A DNA stretch of 64,000 bases from Nymphaea colorata (Eukaryota > Streptophyta > Magnoliopsida > Nymphaeales > Nymphaeaceae), in contig NC_045139.1 of the NCBI RefSeq assembly GCF_008831285.2, positions 18,520,354-18,584,353 on the forward strand, read 5' to 3'. The position numbers were made by a program, and so were the translations under genes. Of this stretch, positions 12,686-23,380 are shown in pieces. The notes under the pieces were generated by a model. That model made no database searches. It had not been told where the DNA came from and worked only from the letters and a program-made list of their open reading frames with translations. How positions within the stretch are numbered: position 1 is the first letter of the stretch; each line of letters opens with the position of its first letter.

Positions 12686-13724
12686 TTGATAGAGTATAGT
12701 AAATAAATGCGCATGCTCTGAGCAATAGATCCACGCCACACCTCTGTATTTCTGCTGATATGTGAAAAGAAAATGTCGTGGAACTTTTTTCTTGAAAAAA
12801 AATGTCCAATACAAAGCATGAGATTAGAGATCTTGCTTTCTAGTGAAGTGTATTGGGACTTCATCGATTGGAGTGCCTTTGGAATCTATTCATCAAGGAA
12901 AGTACATTTTGAAGGTACGGGCTTCATGTTACCTCTTTTGCTTTTTGGGTTTTTCTTCTTTAGCAAAGAAGAAGAGAAATCGACTGCCCACTCTCCTCTG
13001 GCCTCTGCTTTTGTTCCGTGAGAAGATTATGTCCTGTAATGGAAGGGAGAATACAATTCTCTTCTCTTAATCAGTTCATCTTGTCTTCCCTGAAAAGCAG
13101 GCCAGTCTTGGTCCAACGCCTTTTTCAAAAGAAAGGAAGAAACAGTGGTCGTTCAGCCTTGCGCTTGACAACTGTGTGACTTGGTGCAGAAGAGTTGAGC
13201 AGATTCCTCCATGTTTCTAAAGTTGAAAGAGACATGAGTTTCCCATGCATTTTCTTTTCTGCACTTACATTGTACCTGATCTTAACTTTGCCGTAACAGA
13301 CAAACTTCATTACAACAGCAGTGGGACCTTTTAGAAGACTTCACAGGTCGAATGAACCATCTACTAAAGAGGAAATCAAATAAAATTATACAATAAATAA
13401 CTCGAGATTATACAATGAGAATTAACAGATTGTGTCGTTATTGGTGCTGTCTGCAAACGTAGAAGCCGTTTCCATGGCAAGCTTTGTGGCCATCTCCTTC
13501 CTCTGAATGCGAGTCATGAGTCCGAAAGTTCCCTTGCATATTGCTAATCTCACAGATCAATCGCTAGGTGGATCAATGTGTCTCTCTATATGTGTGTGTG
13601 TGTGTGTGTTTTTCACGCAGACATTTGGCTCATTTATAAGACCAGAGAGCTTGATATACAACACTAGGGAGGGGCAGAAGCAGATGTAGACAGGGTGTGG
13701 GCAATGGCCCATACAGACCCACAA

Positions 13725-13781
13725 AAAGTGCTTATTTTCATATTGAAACTGCCAAAGTGCTTATTTTCATATTGAAACTGC
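13725..13781. repeat. 29-bp tandem duplication
   Basis: The unit aaagtgcttattttcata-ttgaaactgcc is present twice in direct succession with a 29-base period. Confidence 0.9.
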
Positions 13782-13821
13782 ATGGCAGCTTTCCTTATTC
13801 ACATGCAGGTGCTCTTTAAAA

Positions 13822-13872
13822 AAATAAAATTATATAACTAGTACCAAGAAATAAAATTATATAACTAGTACC
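13822..13872. repeat. 27-bp tandem duplication
   Basis: The block ataaaattatataactag-tacc occurs twice with a 27-base period. Confidence 0.9.
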
Positions 13873-14839
13873 TCTTAGCCAAAATTTTGACCTTAGGCAG
13901 AAGAACTAAATGATAACCCCACAACGGTTGATTAATATTATCAAATTTATGTTGATTAAATTTTGAAATAAGTGAATTATGTTCTTGAAATACAATATTT
14001 TAAGAATATCATATTCTTGTTTTAAGAAACTTAGTGTGGTCATAAAGTTATTCTTAGCTCCAACAATCTAACACTGGATACAACCACGATATGCTTCTTG
14101 AAAAAAAATCTAATACTTTCAAAGCAGGTAGTTCAAAAGATACAACGTAATGTTCAGGGTGAGTGGGAAGAATATTCTACCGCCCAATTGAGAGCGGAAA
14201 CTTGTTTCTTCCTTCCTTAGAGTGGGGATACCATTACCTTCAACTGGATACGCCTCATTGACCCAGATGACCCAACTCTCACCAGAGCATGAAGCCCATG
14301 AGAATTGAACTGGTGACCAAAGGGGACCGAACTCTTACCAGAAAATGACGTCCATGCAAATGGACTCTCACCACCAGCTGGCCCAACCAGCTACCTTATG
14401 CCTATTTTTCCAAAATTTTAACTAGCTAATATACATTTTCAAGTCTGTAATGCTCTCCTTTCGATTCACTGCTCACAAGGAAAGCACCAGCAAGTGCACA
14501 GAAAGCCTGATGCCTTTTTACGGGATCCGAAAAAGAGGGTGACAAAAACCTGAACAAGGTTGTTTCAATGAAATAGAAAATGTAACTACTGAAAAGATAA
14601 TCCACGATGACGTCCAGTGGATGATTTTTACCATGAATGCCATATTCTGGAGCACAGAAATATCCTCACTGAAAGAGAAACATATCATCTTTTACTCATG
14701 CTCTTACGTTACTTGAAATTTCAAGGGAAGGCTCTTCGTGCCAAAATGAACAACACAAAATTCATTTAACCAAAACCGTGATTTAACTGTAGGAAAGAAC
14801 AGACGCACGAGCAACAAAAGTTCATACACCATACCATCG

Positions 14840-16162
14840 TCATCCCAGTTCTCCATGCAACAATTTCAGGAGTTCAGCTTTCTTCAACTTAGAAACACCT
14901 TTGACTCCCCGGGACTTTGCGAGGGCTTTCAAATCAGGCAACTTCATACTGCTCAAATCTGCTGGCTCAGATATAGATTTTGCTGAAAGCATGTCATCGG
15001 TTTCTGAAATGTCACCCTCAGATTCTTCTGGCTCTTCTGGTTCTGATGATAAAGATCCTGAAATACTTTCAAACTCCTTGCTAGAAGTAGGTGAAAAGTC
15101 ATGCACTGTTTCTGCCTCTCTGACATTTTTCTTCTGTCTCCCTCGGCGTTTAGGAGATGAATTTTCAGGTATCATGAGATCTGCAGAATAAACTGGTTGG
15201 TAGTCCATGATCGGAGTAGAAATCTCACCAGCATCAGGTTCATGAATTTCATCATCTAGCTCATATGATTCTGATGATAAAGACCCTGAGATGTCATCAA
15301 ACTCTTCATTCGATGTGGGTAGAAGGTCATCTTCTGCCTCTGGTTCTATGATTTTCTTCTTTCGCCTCCCTTGGCGCTTGGGAGGGAAATCTTCAGTTCC
15401 ACTAGGATCAGCTGAATATACTGGTTGATATTTCACCCTTGGAACTGGAGATTTCCGCCTGAAATCGGAAGGTGGCCTTGAGAATGTGGTACTTTTTGGT
15501 CCTTGAGACTGCTCTGAACTTTTGCTATTGGAGCCAAAGTAGCTGGACTTCGGTTCTCTCTCGAGTGGACCAGTTCTTTCTGGTTGTTGGAGGTCTACAT
15601 CATCACTGCTTTGCCTCGTTCCCTGCTCAAATGAATGCTTCCTTAAAAGTTTGAGAAGCGAGTCAACCGACCCTCTTTCTATTTGTCCTTTTGCAGCTTC
15701 GTTCTTCTTTTCTTCTTTGACAGCAGCTCTCTCTCTCAGTTGGGCCTGGACCTTCCTAAAAAGTTCAACAATCTCCTTTTCCCGTGGGCCTGGAGCAGCA
15801 GTAGCTTGGAACCTTGGGCTGCTAGACGTGGAGAATAATGGGCCATTTTTAGGGGATAGGAAATCCGTTTCTTCAAGCTTTTCAGGTTCATCCCTGTCGT
15901 GGTTAGGCCTGCTTCTATTTCTGGAGAATCCAGGTCCTTGCTTGTTTTGCCGTGAGAAATCTGGATTTCTTTGTTGACCATCGGAATTTCTAGAACAGAC
16001 ATAGAGAGACCTTCTGGAATTATGAAAATGGGAGTTTCTTAACAGGATATTGCCTGCAAATAGATGGCTGCACTGTCTACCATGACAAGAGAAGGATGAC
16101 AATTCAGATTTTCCTGAAAATCCCATGCAAGGCAAACAGCCTCGATCATATGGCCCATTTCC
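14840..16162 (-). CDS. Rho-N domain-containing protein 1, chloroplastic (main exon; first exon unresolved)
   Basis: This exon encodes about 440 residues of a RHON1-like protein. Numbered from Met at 16135: basic, Ser-rich transit-like region (1-80); a predicted amphipathic helix rich in Glu, Lys and Arg (about 116-150); an acidic Ser/Pro-rich middle with a two-copy internal repeat (236-289 and 312-365); and a C-terminal Rho-N motif (about 391-431) with LPDLKALAKSRGVKG and KLKKAELLKLL. In Arabidopsis RHON1 binds plastid RNA (for example rbcL-accD region transcripts) and works with RNase E in processing or termination; this is family knowledge. The exon is extended to 16162 because the frame continues through (N)GPYDRGCLPC, the usual RHON1 context, up to a good acceptor (ttccag). 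The upstream first exon was not securely found; 20518-20575 (minus) is a weak candidate beginning MVGSQA. Confidence 0.87.
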   Translation of the reverse strand, partial: GNGPYDRGCLPCMGFSGKSELSSFSCHGRQCSHLFAGNILLRNSHFHNSRRSLYVCSRNSDGQQRNPDFSRQNKQGPGFSRNRSRPNHDRDEPEKLEETDFLSPKNGPLFSTSSSPRFQATAAPGPREKEIVELFRKVQAQLRERAAVKEEKKNEAAKGQIERGSVDSLLKLLRKHSFEQGTRQSSDDVDLQQPERTGPLEREPKSSYFGSNSKSSEQSQGPKSTTFSRPPSDFRRKSPVPRVKYQPVYSADPSGTEDFPPKRQGRRKKKIIEPEAEDDLLPTSNEEFDDISGSLSSESYELDDEIHEPDAGEISTPIMDYQPVYSADLMIPENSSPKRRGRQKKNVREAETVHDFSPTSSKEFESISGSLSSEPEEPEESEGDISETDDMLSAKSISEPADLSSMKLPDLKALAKSRGVKGVSKLKKAELLKLLHGELG

Positions 16163-17564
16163 TGGAAGAAAGTTAAAACCAAAGCAACAATCAGCACAAT
16201 AGTAATTAGAATAATGTGATGAACTTCAACCGATGAATACATAGAACTGCAGATTCTTCAAACTAAGATGAGTACAGAATTACAGATTTTCTTTTTCAAG
16301 TTATAAGCGTTAAACAGGACGGATAATAGACCCTCAAAATTTAACACCTTGTGTATGTCAAAAAGGACTTCATAATAGTCCTACATTAAAGATTCTCAGA
16401 AATCATTAGGTTTTACATACGTCAGTGCACTAGACCAGCCATCCTAGTTTGTAGTCCTGAATACAAATCAGTGTCAATTTTAGGCATTTCATTACCCAAA
16501 AACCTAGGCAAATGAAGTACCTTAGACGCTAGACCCTCAAAACTTGAGCAAGAATGAAAGATAAGCTCAGACCTTATTCAGTCAAAAGCTATAGGCAGTA
16601 GAGCCCTTTAGAATGCCTAGTCAATATTGGTCTGTCATCGTTGACATGGAGGAATGAAAGAAAGTAGTTCTCCTTTCTTGCAACTCCTCTAGTTCCAAGA
16701 ACACATACTGGCTGCTGATGTTGTCCTGTTTAAGCCCTCCATCCTAGTCTGACCATGACATAGAAGAAAGTAGCCTTGAGAAAAATAACCAACCAAAAGC
16801 AGATGAAACCATATCCTTTAGATGAATTTAACACGTTCTGATACGGAAGCCCCCATCTACGGAATCTCCTATGCTAAGCCAAACAGAACAACCATGGCTG
16901 CATTCGATAAGGTCATTACCCAGCTGAAGACCTTATAAGGTCATATGGCTCTATAAGGTGTAATGCCCAGATCTCTTTCTGTATGATGGAAAAAACACAT
17001 TTACCCCCTCAAAGGCGGAATATATAGAGCTTATCCAGCACCAACTTCATTCATTAGCTCAAAATGGAGCACATCAAAATGCAGTAGTAGTTTGACGGAA
17101 TGACTAAATAACTTCTGTGAACTGTTCAACTGACATCAGAGAGACGATTGCTTTTGTCCCAGAAAGAGACAAAAATAAAACAAAGTTGTTTTATATGTTT
17201 CACATGTATTCTAGTGATGCTGACGCTTCCAATCCTGCCTAGCTTCCACAAGTTGGCGCCGTTCTCCTCTGGCACAAGCCCATTTAATTTTCTTTTGAAT
17301 GTAAAAGCACACTCAAGAATTCCTGGAAATTCCTCCCTGTTTTCGTAATCATGGACGAGGCATCAATGTTTCCCCTCCTTAAAAATGGTCCTCCCTTTCC
17401 CTACTACTGCTAGTTTTAACTCATATATCTCCCAAATAATGTCAAAAACAGGAGAAAAGAGAAAAGATATGCATAATGCAGAGACTGGTTTAATATACCT
17501 TCCATCATTCCTTTTTGGCCAGCAAAAGTTCAACTTGATTCCTCTCCAATTGACAAGAACAAGC

Positions 17565-17566
<2 letters not shown>
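16163..17566 (-). other. Probable first intron of RHON1
   Basis: Begins at the acceptor just upstream of the RHON1 main exon. No coding segment with conserved character is seen. The sequence is ordinary AT-rich intron-like DNA. Confidence 0.5.

Positions 17567-17603
<37 letters not shown>
17567..17603. repeat. (CT)n microsatellite at the 5' border of LINE copy 1
   Basis: CT repeat run of about 37 bases directly preceding the LINE body. Confidence 0.95.
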
Positions 17604-17605
<2 letters not shown>

Positions 17606-18458
17606 GTTCCAAATTCGACCTGCTTTCTCCTAGTGTTTGGAATAGTTCTATCTTTCACACCTCCCCCTCTCACTTTTGGTGCGACATGTTTTCTGTCCTT
17701 CCTCTTTTCCTCCGCCTTGCTGACCTCTCATCGTCTACATCCCCATCCTGGCCTCTCTCACCTACCCGTGAGTTCACTTTTTCTTCCTGCTACCTGGCCT
17801 CCTTTGGTCCTTCTGTCGCATCGCTCCCACCCCGTTCCCTTTGGTCTCCTGGCCCCTCTCCCAGTGCCATTGCTTTTATCTGGCTTCTTCTTACTGGCCA
17901 CATCAACACTTTTGACCACCTACAGCGCCTTTGCATTAGTTTGGCTAACCAGTGTCCCCTCTGTCTTGTCGCGACTGAATCTCGGGTCCACCTTTTTACT
18001 TCTTGCCCTTTCTTCTCTAGTGTCATTGCTTCTACCTAGTCTTCTCTTGTTAGTAGTCTTCCAAACCCACCATCCATTCGTCTTCTTTTCCTTTTTTGTC
18101 CTTCCCCCCACCTGTCTGCTTCCTGGGGTCGTGTTTGGAGGTCGTGTCTCATTTCAGCTTAGTGGCGCATTTGGGAGGAGTGCAACAACAGGGTCTTTAG
18201 GGGCACCTTCTCTTCGCCAGATTCTGTGGCTCGTCTTGTGCAAGGGGATGTCTAGTTTGCCATTCAGTTAAAGCGCCGTTGTCCGTCTGCGGCTGGATGA
18301 CTGTGCCGCTCCGTCTTTCCTCTCTCACCTCGCCTCTCTTCTTTTTTTGGGCATTGTATTGTATATTTCTTTTTATTGCTTCTGTTTTTGCGGTTTGTTT
18401 TTGTATCTAGGGGACCTCTTGTCCCCAAATTTTGTTATATATTCTCATTTTATCGGCT
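17604..18458 (+). mobile_element. 5'-truncated LINE retrotransposon (copy 1), reverse-transcriptase C-terminal part
   Basis: The frame at 17686-18039 gives the zinc-binding (zf-RVT type) region that ends many plant LINE ORF2 proteins: NTFDHLQRLCISLANQCPLC, then HLF-SCPF. Beyond a stop at 18037 the same family's C-terminal residues continue with frame breaks and further stops (WRIWEECNNRVFRG, SSPDSVARLVQGDV). The untranslated 3' end is shared with copy 2 at 4640-4964 and ends ...attttatcggctct directly against (CT)n rather than poly(A). Most of ORF2 is missing, so it is dead. It probably sits in the RHON1 first intron, antisense to that gene. Open frames on it of about 200 residues in another frame are not genes. 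Confidence 0.85.
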
Positions 18459-18497
18459 CTCCTCTCTCTCTCTCTCCCTCTCTCTCTCTCTCTCTCA
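18459..18497. repeat. (CT)n microsatellite at the 3' border of LINE copy 1
   Basis: CT repeat run, with one CCC interruption, directly following the LINE 3' end in place of a poly(A) tail. Confidence 0.95.
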
Positions 18498-21400
18498 ACA
18501 AATTGGATTTCACTTACAAGTTTATAACAGTTGTTCCATTGCTGAATTCATTAAGTAGAACATTCCATCATGGTATTGGTTGTTTAGCTTCTTACTAAGT
18601 TACATTGAACTCTATCACTCTTTCTGTTGATAAATCACATCAGCTTACCATATAAAAAACATGTTGTGTCAGTGCTAGTATGTTAAATTAATTAAGTATA
18701 AAAAAAATATATCTGCATTAGTTGCTAACCTTTTTCCTAAATTATGTTGGCTTTTGGTTTATGTTTTAAATTGCATAGTCATAAATGAAACAGAAAGCGA
18801 GAAAATACCACTTTACAAGGCATCTGAATGAAACAAAAAAACATGGTCTCAAAGACTCGGTGCAATGAATAACACGGTTTAGCCACCTTTCTCTGTCTAT
18901 ATGACAAAGCGGCTGGTTCATAATTAATATAGGTTAACAGAAATGGTCGCTGGGATGACACAGAAAATGGCCTCGAAAAATCAGTGTAATGAGAAGAATA
19001 TGGATTAAATCCTTGACCTTTTTTCTGTCCAGATAACAAGCATCTGACCATCATTAATATTACTACAAATAACTGTTGAGATGATCTCTCTATTGGAAAA
19101 AGAAAGGAGATCAATATACATTTTTTCACATTCCCAAAAGGAGAAGCATAGTTTCCATGATCTGAAACTAAAAAAGGTGAATCTTTTAACCATTAGAAGC
19201 AGAGACCTTACCAACAAAGTAACTTCTTCCTAAGAATAACATGAGACTCGCTCAACTACCCCTTGCTGTTGATTTCAAATCTTCCCACAGTTGGCTGCAA
19301 TCGAATAAGTCAATGCAATGTTTAGATTTCAAGTATCAAAGGTAACGTTACTCTCTTAAAATACAATATTTAAAATAATACATACAAGATTTGCAGCACA
19401 TTTTGGGAAGCATTCAAGTAATCATTCTAGAGAAAAACAAACAAAAAAAATATATTGATTTATAAATTCAAGGCCGCAGGCAAATGAATAAGAACAAAAA
19501 TCCACTGGACAATGAATATCAAGAAATTAAGAGAGAGTTCAAAAATGGCCCTCTATTGCATGAGTAACATATAAGCAACAGATAGCAACGTAGACAAACT
19601 AGTGACACTAAAAAATGCATTTTAAACCAATAACTGAAACATTATATCGCAATTAGTTTTCCTTCCACCAAATTGGACAGAAGATTGTGTAACATACTTT
19701 CAAATTGGTCTAATGTGAGCATGTAGAGCTCTAAGCTTCTGGACTACGTGTCCTACATACCTATTCCAATTGCCTCTGTAAAGTAGCTTTTACAAATACC
19801 AAAGATCTTCCCACAATGGTGGACTATGTTGATAGTCACCTACTCTTATCTTAAAATCATGTTTACATTCCTACAATATTTATTTTCAATTTTCAGATTG
19901 AGTCTTATGCGGATGAGGTTGTACCGAACAATTGGGTACCGATCAAATGAAGCATTTCTCATTGCCTCCTCAGCGTATCATTCATTAACAACCAAATGCG
20001 ATGATTAAGCCTCCAGGTATGATAGCTACATTTCTCTAAAATCTGCAAAATTGTCAGATTGTGTCTCTGGTGTTTCGGAGAACAAGTTGCCGGCGGAAAT
20101 AAAATAAGAATACGAAGTTAAGTCTTTTTAGATCCAGTTCAGCTGTGTGAACGTTCCAAATGTCTAGGCTTTCCCTTCATGCTCCATTTTACTGAAGCAG
20201 AATGTTCTTAATTCTTATAAACACAAGGCACCTATTGTAGCTTCAGCAAGCTCTCAAGCGTCAGTCAGTTTGGTAAATTAACGAAAACATCGGCAGCGCC
20301 TTCATCCGATCAAAACCCACGCGCTAAACGAACCATGGAAATGCGTGAGATGGCAGAGCCTAATAATGACATGGAACGAATCACTGCTGACAGAGTACAG
20401 CAAGAAACTAGAAGAAGGAAAGTGGTTCCTACAATCCACTCGAAAAATAAGAGCTACCCATCGCATTGCTTCCAAACAAACAAAATCTCAAGTAAAGATT
20501 AAGAGGTTTCAGATGCGAAAGCACGGAAAAACTTGTCTAATCGATATCAGAACACCAGCTTGAGACCCAACCATGGTTGGGTGAGAAGGAAACCGTGAAT
20601 AAACCATAAACAACGAAGACCGCCATTGCATAACAAATGAAGAATGCCGGGCAAGAAAGTCGAACGGCGCATCCTTGTACACGCACCCACACAAGCAGAG
20701 AGAAAGGGGTCCCCGTGCGAGCGAGCAAGCAAGCGAGAGGGAGGTACCGGAAAAATCACGTCGCTAGTAGCCAGAGGTGCGCAGCCGGTGGACGCAGCCG
20801 GAGAGACGAGAGTGTGGGTTCCGGAGGGAGGCGCTTCAGCTGGAAGTGAGTCGGTGAAGAGAGCGAGTCTTAGAAAATGAGAGGATCAGATCAGGGGCGT
20901 CCGTCCGACCGCCGAAGTTGCGTATGCGTCTCAAAGGCCGTGCATCTTTGCAATGGACGGACGGCAGAAAGTGGACCTCCGTGAGACGGCCCCTTTCGAG
21001 CCCATCGGTCTAGATGCCCTCCGCACACGACGGTGCCTGAACACGTAATTTTCTTCTACCGCCTTGTATCTCTTTATTTTCAAATTCTCGAAACTTTAAA
21101 AATAATTTCCATTGATTTAAGCTGATGTAGAAATTAAACAAATAGTTAAATCCATATTCGAACTATCGAAATCTTGTTCAATATGATTTTAGAACATATG
21201 ATTTTACAATTTCCATAGATGAAGACCTAAATCTATTGTGGGCATCGCATGTGATTTTAAAATAATGAAAAGGAAATCATGAAAATGTTAAAAATCTAAA
21301 AAATGTACAAATCTTTATAAAAGTTTTCTAAAATAAATAACTCATTTTTTTCATAAAAATTTCCTAAAATACACAACTCTTTTTTTTTCTATGTATATTT

Positions 21401-21594
21401 GTTGCATTTGCATGCACACAAGTCGATCTCAGCCTAAATAGGCTTGCCAGTATATTTCATGTTCTGCCCATAAATTTTCTGGCTATTTTATATTAGTTTT
21501 AAATAAAACATAATAAGGTCGACATGGGCCAGTAAACACTTTTTATTGATGAACATACAACAATTGTACCAATTCCAAGCAATGGTGGAAACAC
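18498..21594. other. RHON1 upstream region: intron and probable promoter
   Basis: No frame with clear protein similarity. The region 20500-20900 is locally GC-richer and, on the minus strand, has leader-like pyrimidine-rich sequence (ctccctctcgcttgcttgctcgctcg). RHON1 transcription probably starts around 20.8-20.9 kb, so the RHON1 first exon and a leader intron would lie here. This placement is inference. Confidence 0.35.
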
Positions 21595-21648
21595 ATGGGA
21601 GTTAGTATGGAAAAGGTTCTTTGTCTATCAACAAACAAAACTTGTTCT

Positions 21649-21840
21649 AACTCCAATCATGGGGAAAAGGTGGCTATGAAGCGCCCGCATCATGCCCCTC
21701 GGCCAAAATATCCTGGCTCCGTCGCTGATCCTAATCAAGACGCTAACCCCAATCACGTGGAAAAGGTGGCCATGAAGCGCCCGCATCATGCCCCTCGACC
21801 AAAATATCCTGGCTCCGTCACTGATCCTAATCAAGAAGAG
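21649..21840. repeat. 96-bp tandem duplication, open in both strands
   Basis: Two adjacent ~96-base copies (for example aatca at 21655 and 21751) share the core tgaagcgcccgcatcatg and ccaaaatatcctggctccgt. The period equals 32 codons, so one frame on each strand reads through both copies. On the plus strand the repeated peptide includes EKVAMKRPHHAPRPKYPGSV. No family is recognised, and the words 'tgacggagccaggat' resemble dispersed plant repeats. Confidence 0.85.
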
Positions 21841-22245
21841 TATTTCTCAAAAGAAAAGTAGGGATAATTTAGAATATTTATATGACAATGACAACTTCAA
21901 TCTACTTCATCCAGTTAGAAAAAACTATGACCATGTTATTCTCAAAAACTCTCTAACAGTATTTAAAAAGGGAGGAAACATTTCATATGATGCATGTTGT
22001 AAAACCATGAAATAGAAACCAAGAGAAGGAAAAACTTGCAAGCACAAGGTACTAACATCTATTTCCAAGTTGAAGCAGTTCTATTTTGTTGGTGATATTG
22101 AATGTCACATAACCAAAACTGGAGATTATTGTCTATTACAGTTTCCACCATAAAATATTCCTAAGTCTCAAATTGTCACGAGCTGAAGTAACTCCCTCCA
22201 TCCTTTACCTTTCAACAATATGACAAAACAACAACTTAATTCATT

Positions 22246-22247
<2 letters not shown>

Positions 22248-22284
<37 letters not shown>
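22248..22284. repeat. (GA)n microsatellite
   Basis: Uninterrupted GA repeats of about 37 bases. Confidence 0.95.
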
Positions 22285-22286
<2 letters not shown>

Positions 22287-22327
22287 AGGTGAAACATGCT
22301 AATGGTTTGTCGTCAAATATGCCTTGA

Positions 22328-22477
22328 AGGGTCCTTTTTGGTAAAAGGAATAATTTAATATGTCTTGAAGATTATATATATATTCATGAAACACTTATTT
22401 GAGTGTTTTATGAATCCGCCATAATAAATAAATTCACGAAACAATTACCAACTATTTTTTATTACCAAATGGCTCCT
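22328..22477. mobile_element. Possible small MITE
   Basis: The left end agggtcctttttggtaa is echoed by the reverse complement of the right end aggagccatttggtaa, with one gap. The element is about 150 bp. No clean target duplication was seen. Confidence 0.35.
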
Positions 22478-23352
22478 AAAGACTCATTGCATGTTTGAAA
22501 CATTTGAGCTTCCATTTTGTTAATGTTGGTGCCATGGGGCAGTTCTAAGTTCACCTGGGAATCAAATGCGATCTAAGGGAACTGGGGAAATCAGAGCTCA
22601 AACTTTATAATTAATCAAATCGTTGGTTCTATGCCCATAATTCACCCCTCTATTTTTATATACTTCAAAATTTATGTCTCCACCATACGAACTTTCAAAA
22701 AAGTTAGGAAAGCACATCATAATTGTATATTCTATGTTCAAGTTATTCCATTTACAAATGATTAAAATCTTTTGATTCCATTTATTTGTTTTTTTTTACC
22801 TTTAACTCGAAAAGTTGAGACTCTTATGAAAAGAAAAACGTTAATACTTTCATGAGAATACAAATTATTAATTATTCTCTTATAAATGTTTGCTCGAGTT
22901 TCATCATCAACTAGCTGCATTGTGTAATTTGTTATACAATCGTGTCTTTAATGGGTTGATGCGACAGACAAAGTGGAATTTGGTAGACACTTTTAAAATG
23001 TTAATATTTTGCATCATAATAAAAAAAAAGATAATCGATATGCATAGCCAGCACCATATAAAATAAAAAATAATTTATTAAGAGTTTTGGCTTCGAATCA
23101 AGTAGTGGGTTTCTGCTGGCTGGAAAACACACGCTTAATTTGTATAAATTTTTTATCAAATTAGAGGCATGGAAAAAGGAAATATATTGATCGACTAAAC
23201 CGGTAATTCGGACCGAGTCGGATCGTCTACACGGAGGTTTTCACGAGGACGCCGAGAGGTTCAGGGCAGAGAGAGAGAAAGACTTCAAGGGTAGGAGGGA
23301 GAGAGAGAGAGACAAGAGGAGGCGAGGGAAGGGTAGAGTACGCCAAGAAGGG

Positions 23353-23379
23353 ATGGTTGGAGCACCAAGGGGAGTTTGA
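23353..23379 (+). promoter_or_regulatory. Upstream ORF before the S26-like gene
   Basis: ATG at 23353 opens an 8-codon frame that stops with TGA at 23377-23379, one base before the main ATG at 23381. If transcription begins upstream of 23353, ribosomes would meet this uORF first and reach the main start by reinitiation or leaky scanning. Its presence in the mRNA is not shown. Confidence 0.45.
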
Positions 23380-23380
23380 G

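Larger units (their letters stand above)
12686..14839. other. Intergenic DNA downstream of RHON1, with local tandem duplications
   Basis: No independent gene is supported. It includes tandem duplications at 13725-13781 and 13822-13872. A segment near 14290-14400, read on the minus strand, has faint pol III promoter resemblance: TGGGCCAGCTGG as an A-box candidate and AGTTCAATTCT as a B-box candidate, but about 70 bases apart. The last few hundred bases are probably the RHON1 3' UTR. Confidence 0.4.
21862..23352. other. Intergenic DNA and promoter region of the S26-like gene
   Basis: No gene is supported. It holds a (GA)n run at 22248-22284, a possible small MITE at 22328-22477, and the upstream region of the gene starting at 23381. 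Confidence 0.5.

Noticed and set aside
17633-18271. 212-residue hydrophobic 'membrane protein' frame
   Set aside because: It lies in another frame of the LINE; the frame with the zinc-binding region NTFDHLQRLCISLANQCPLC is the true coding remnant.
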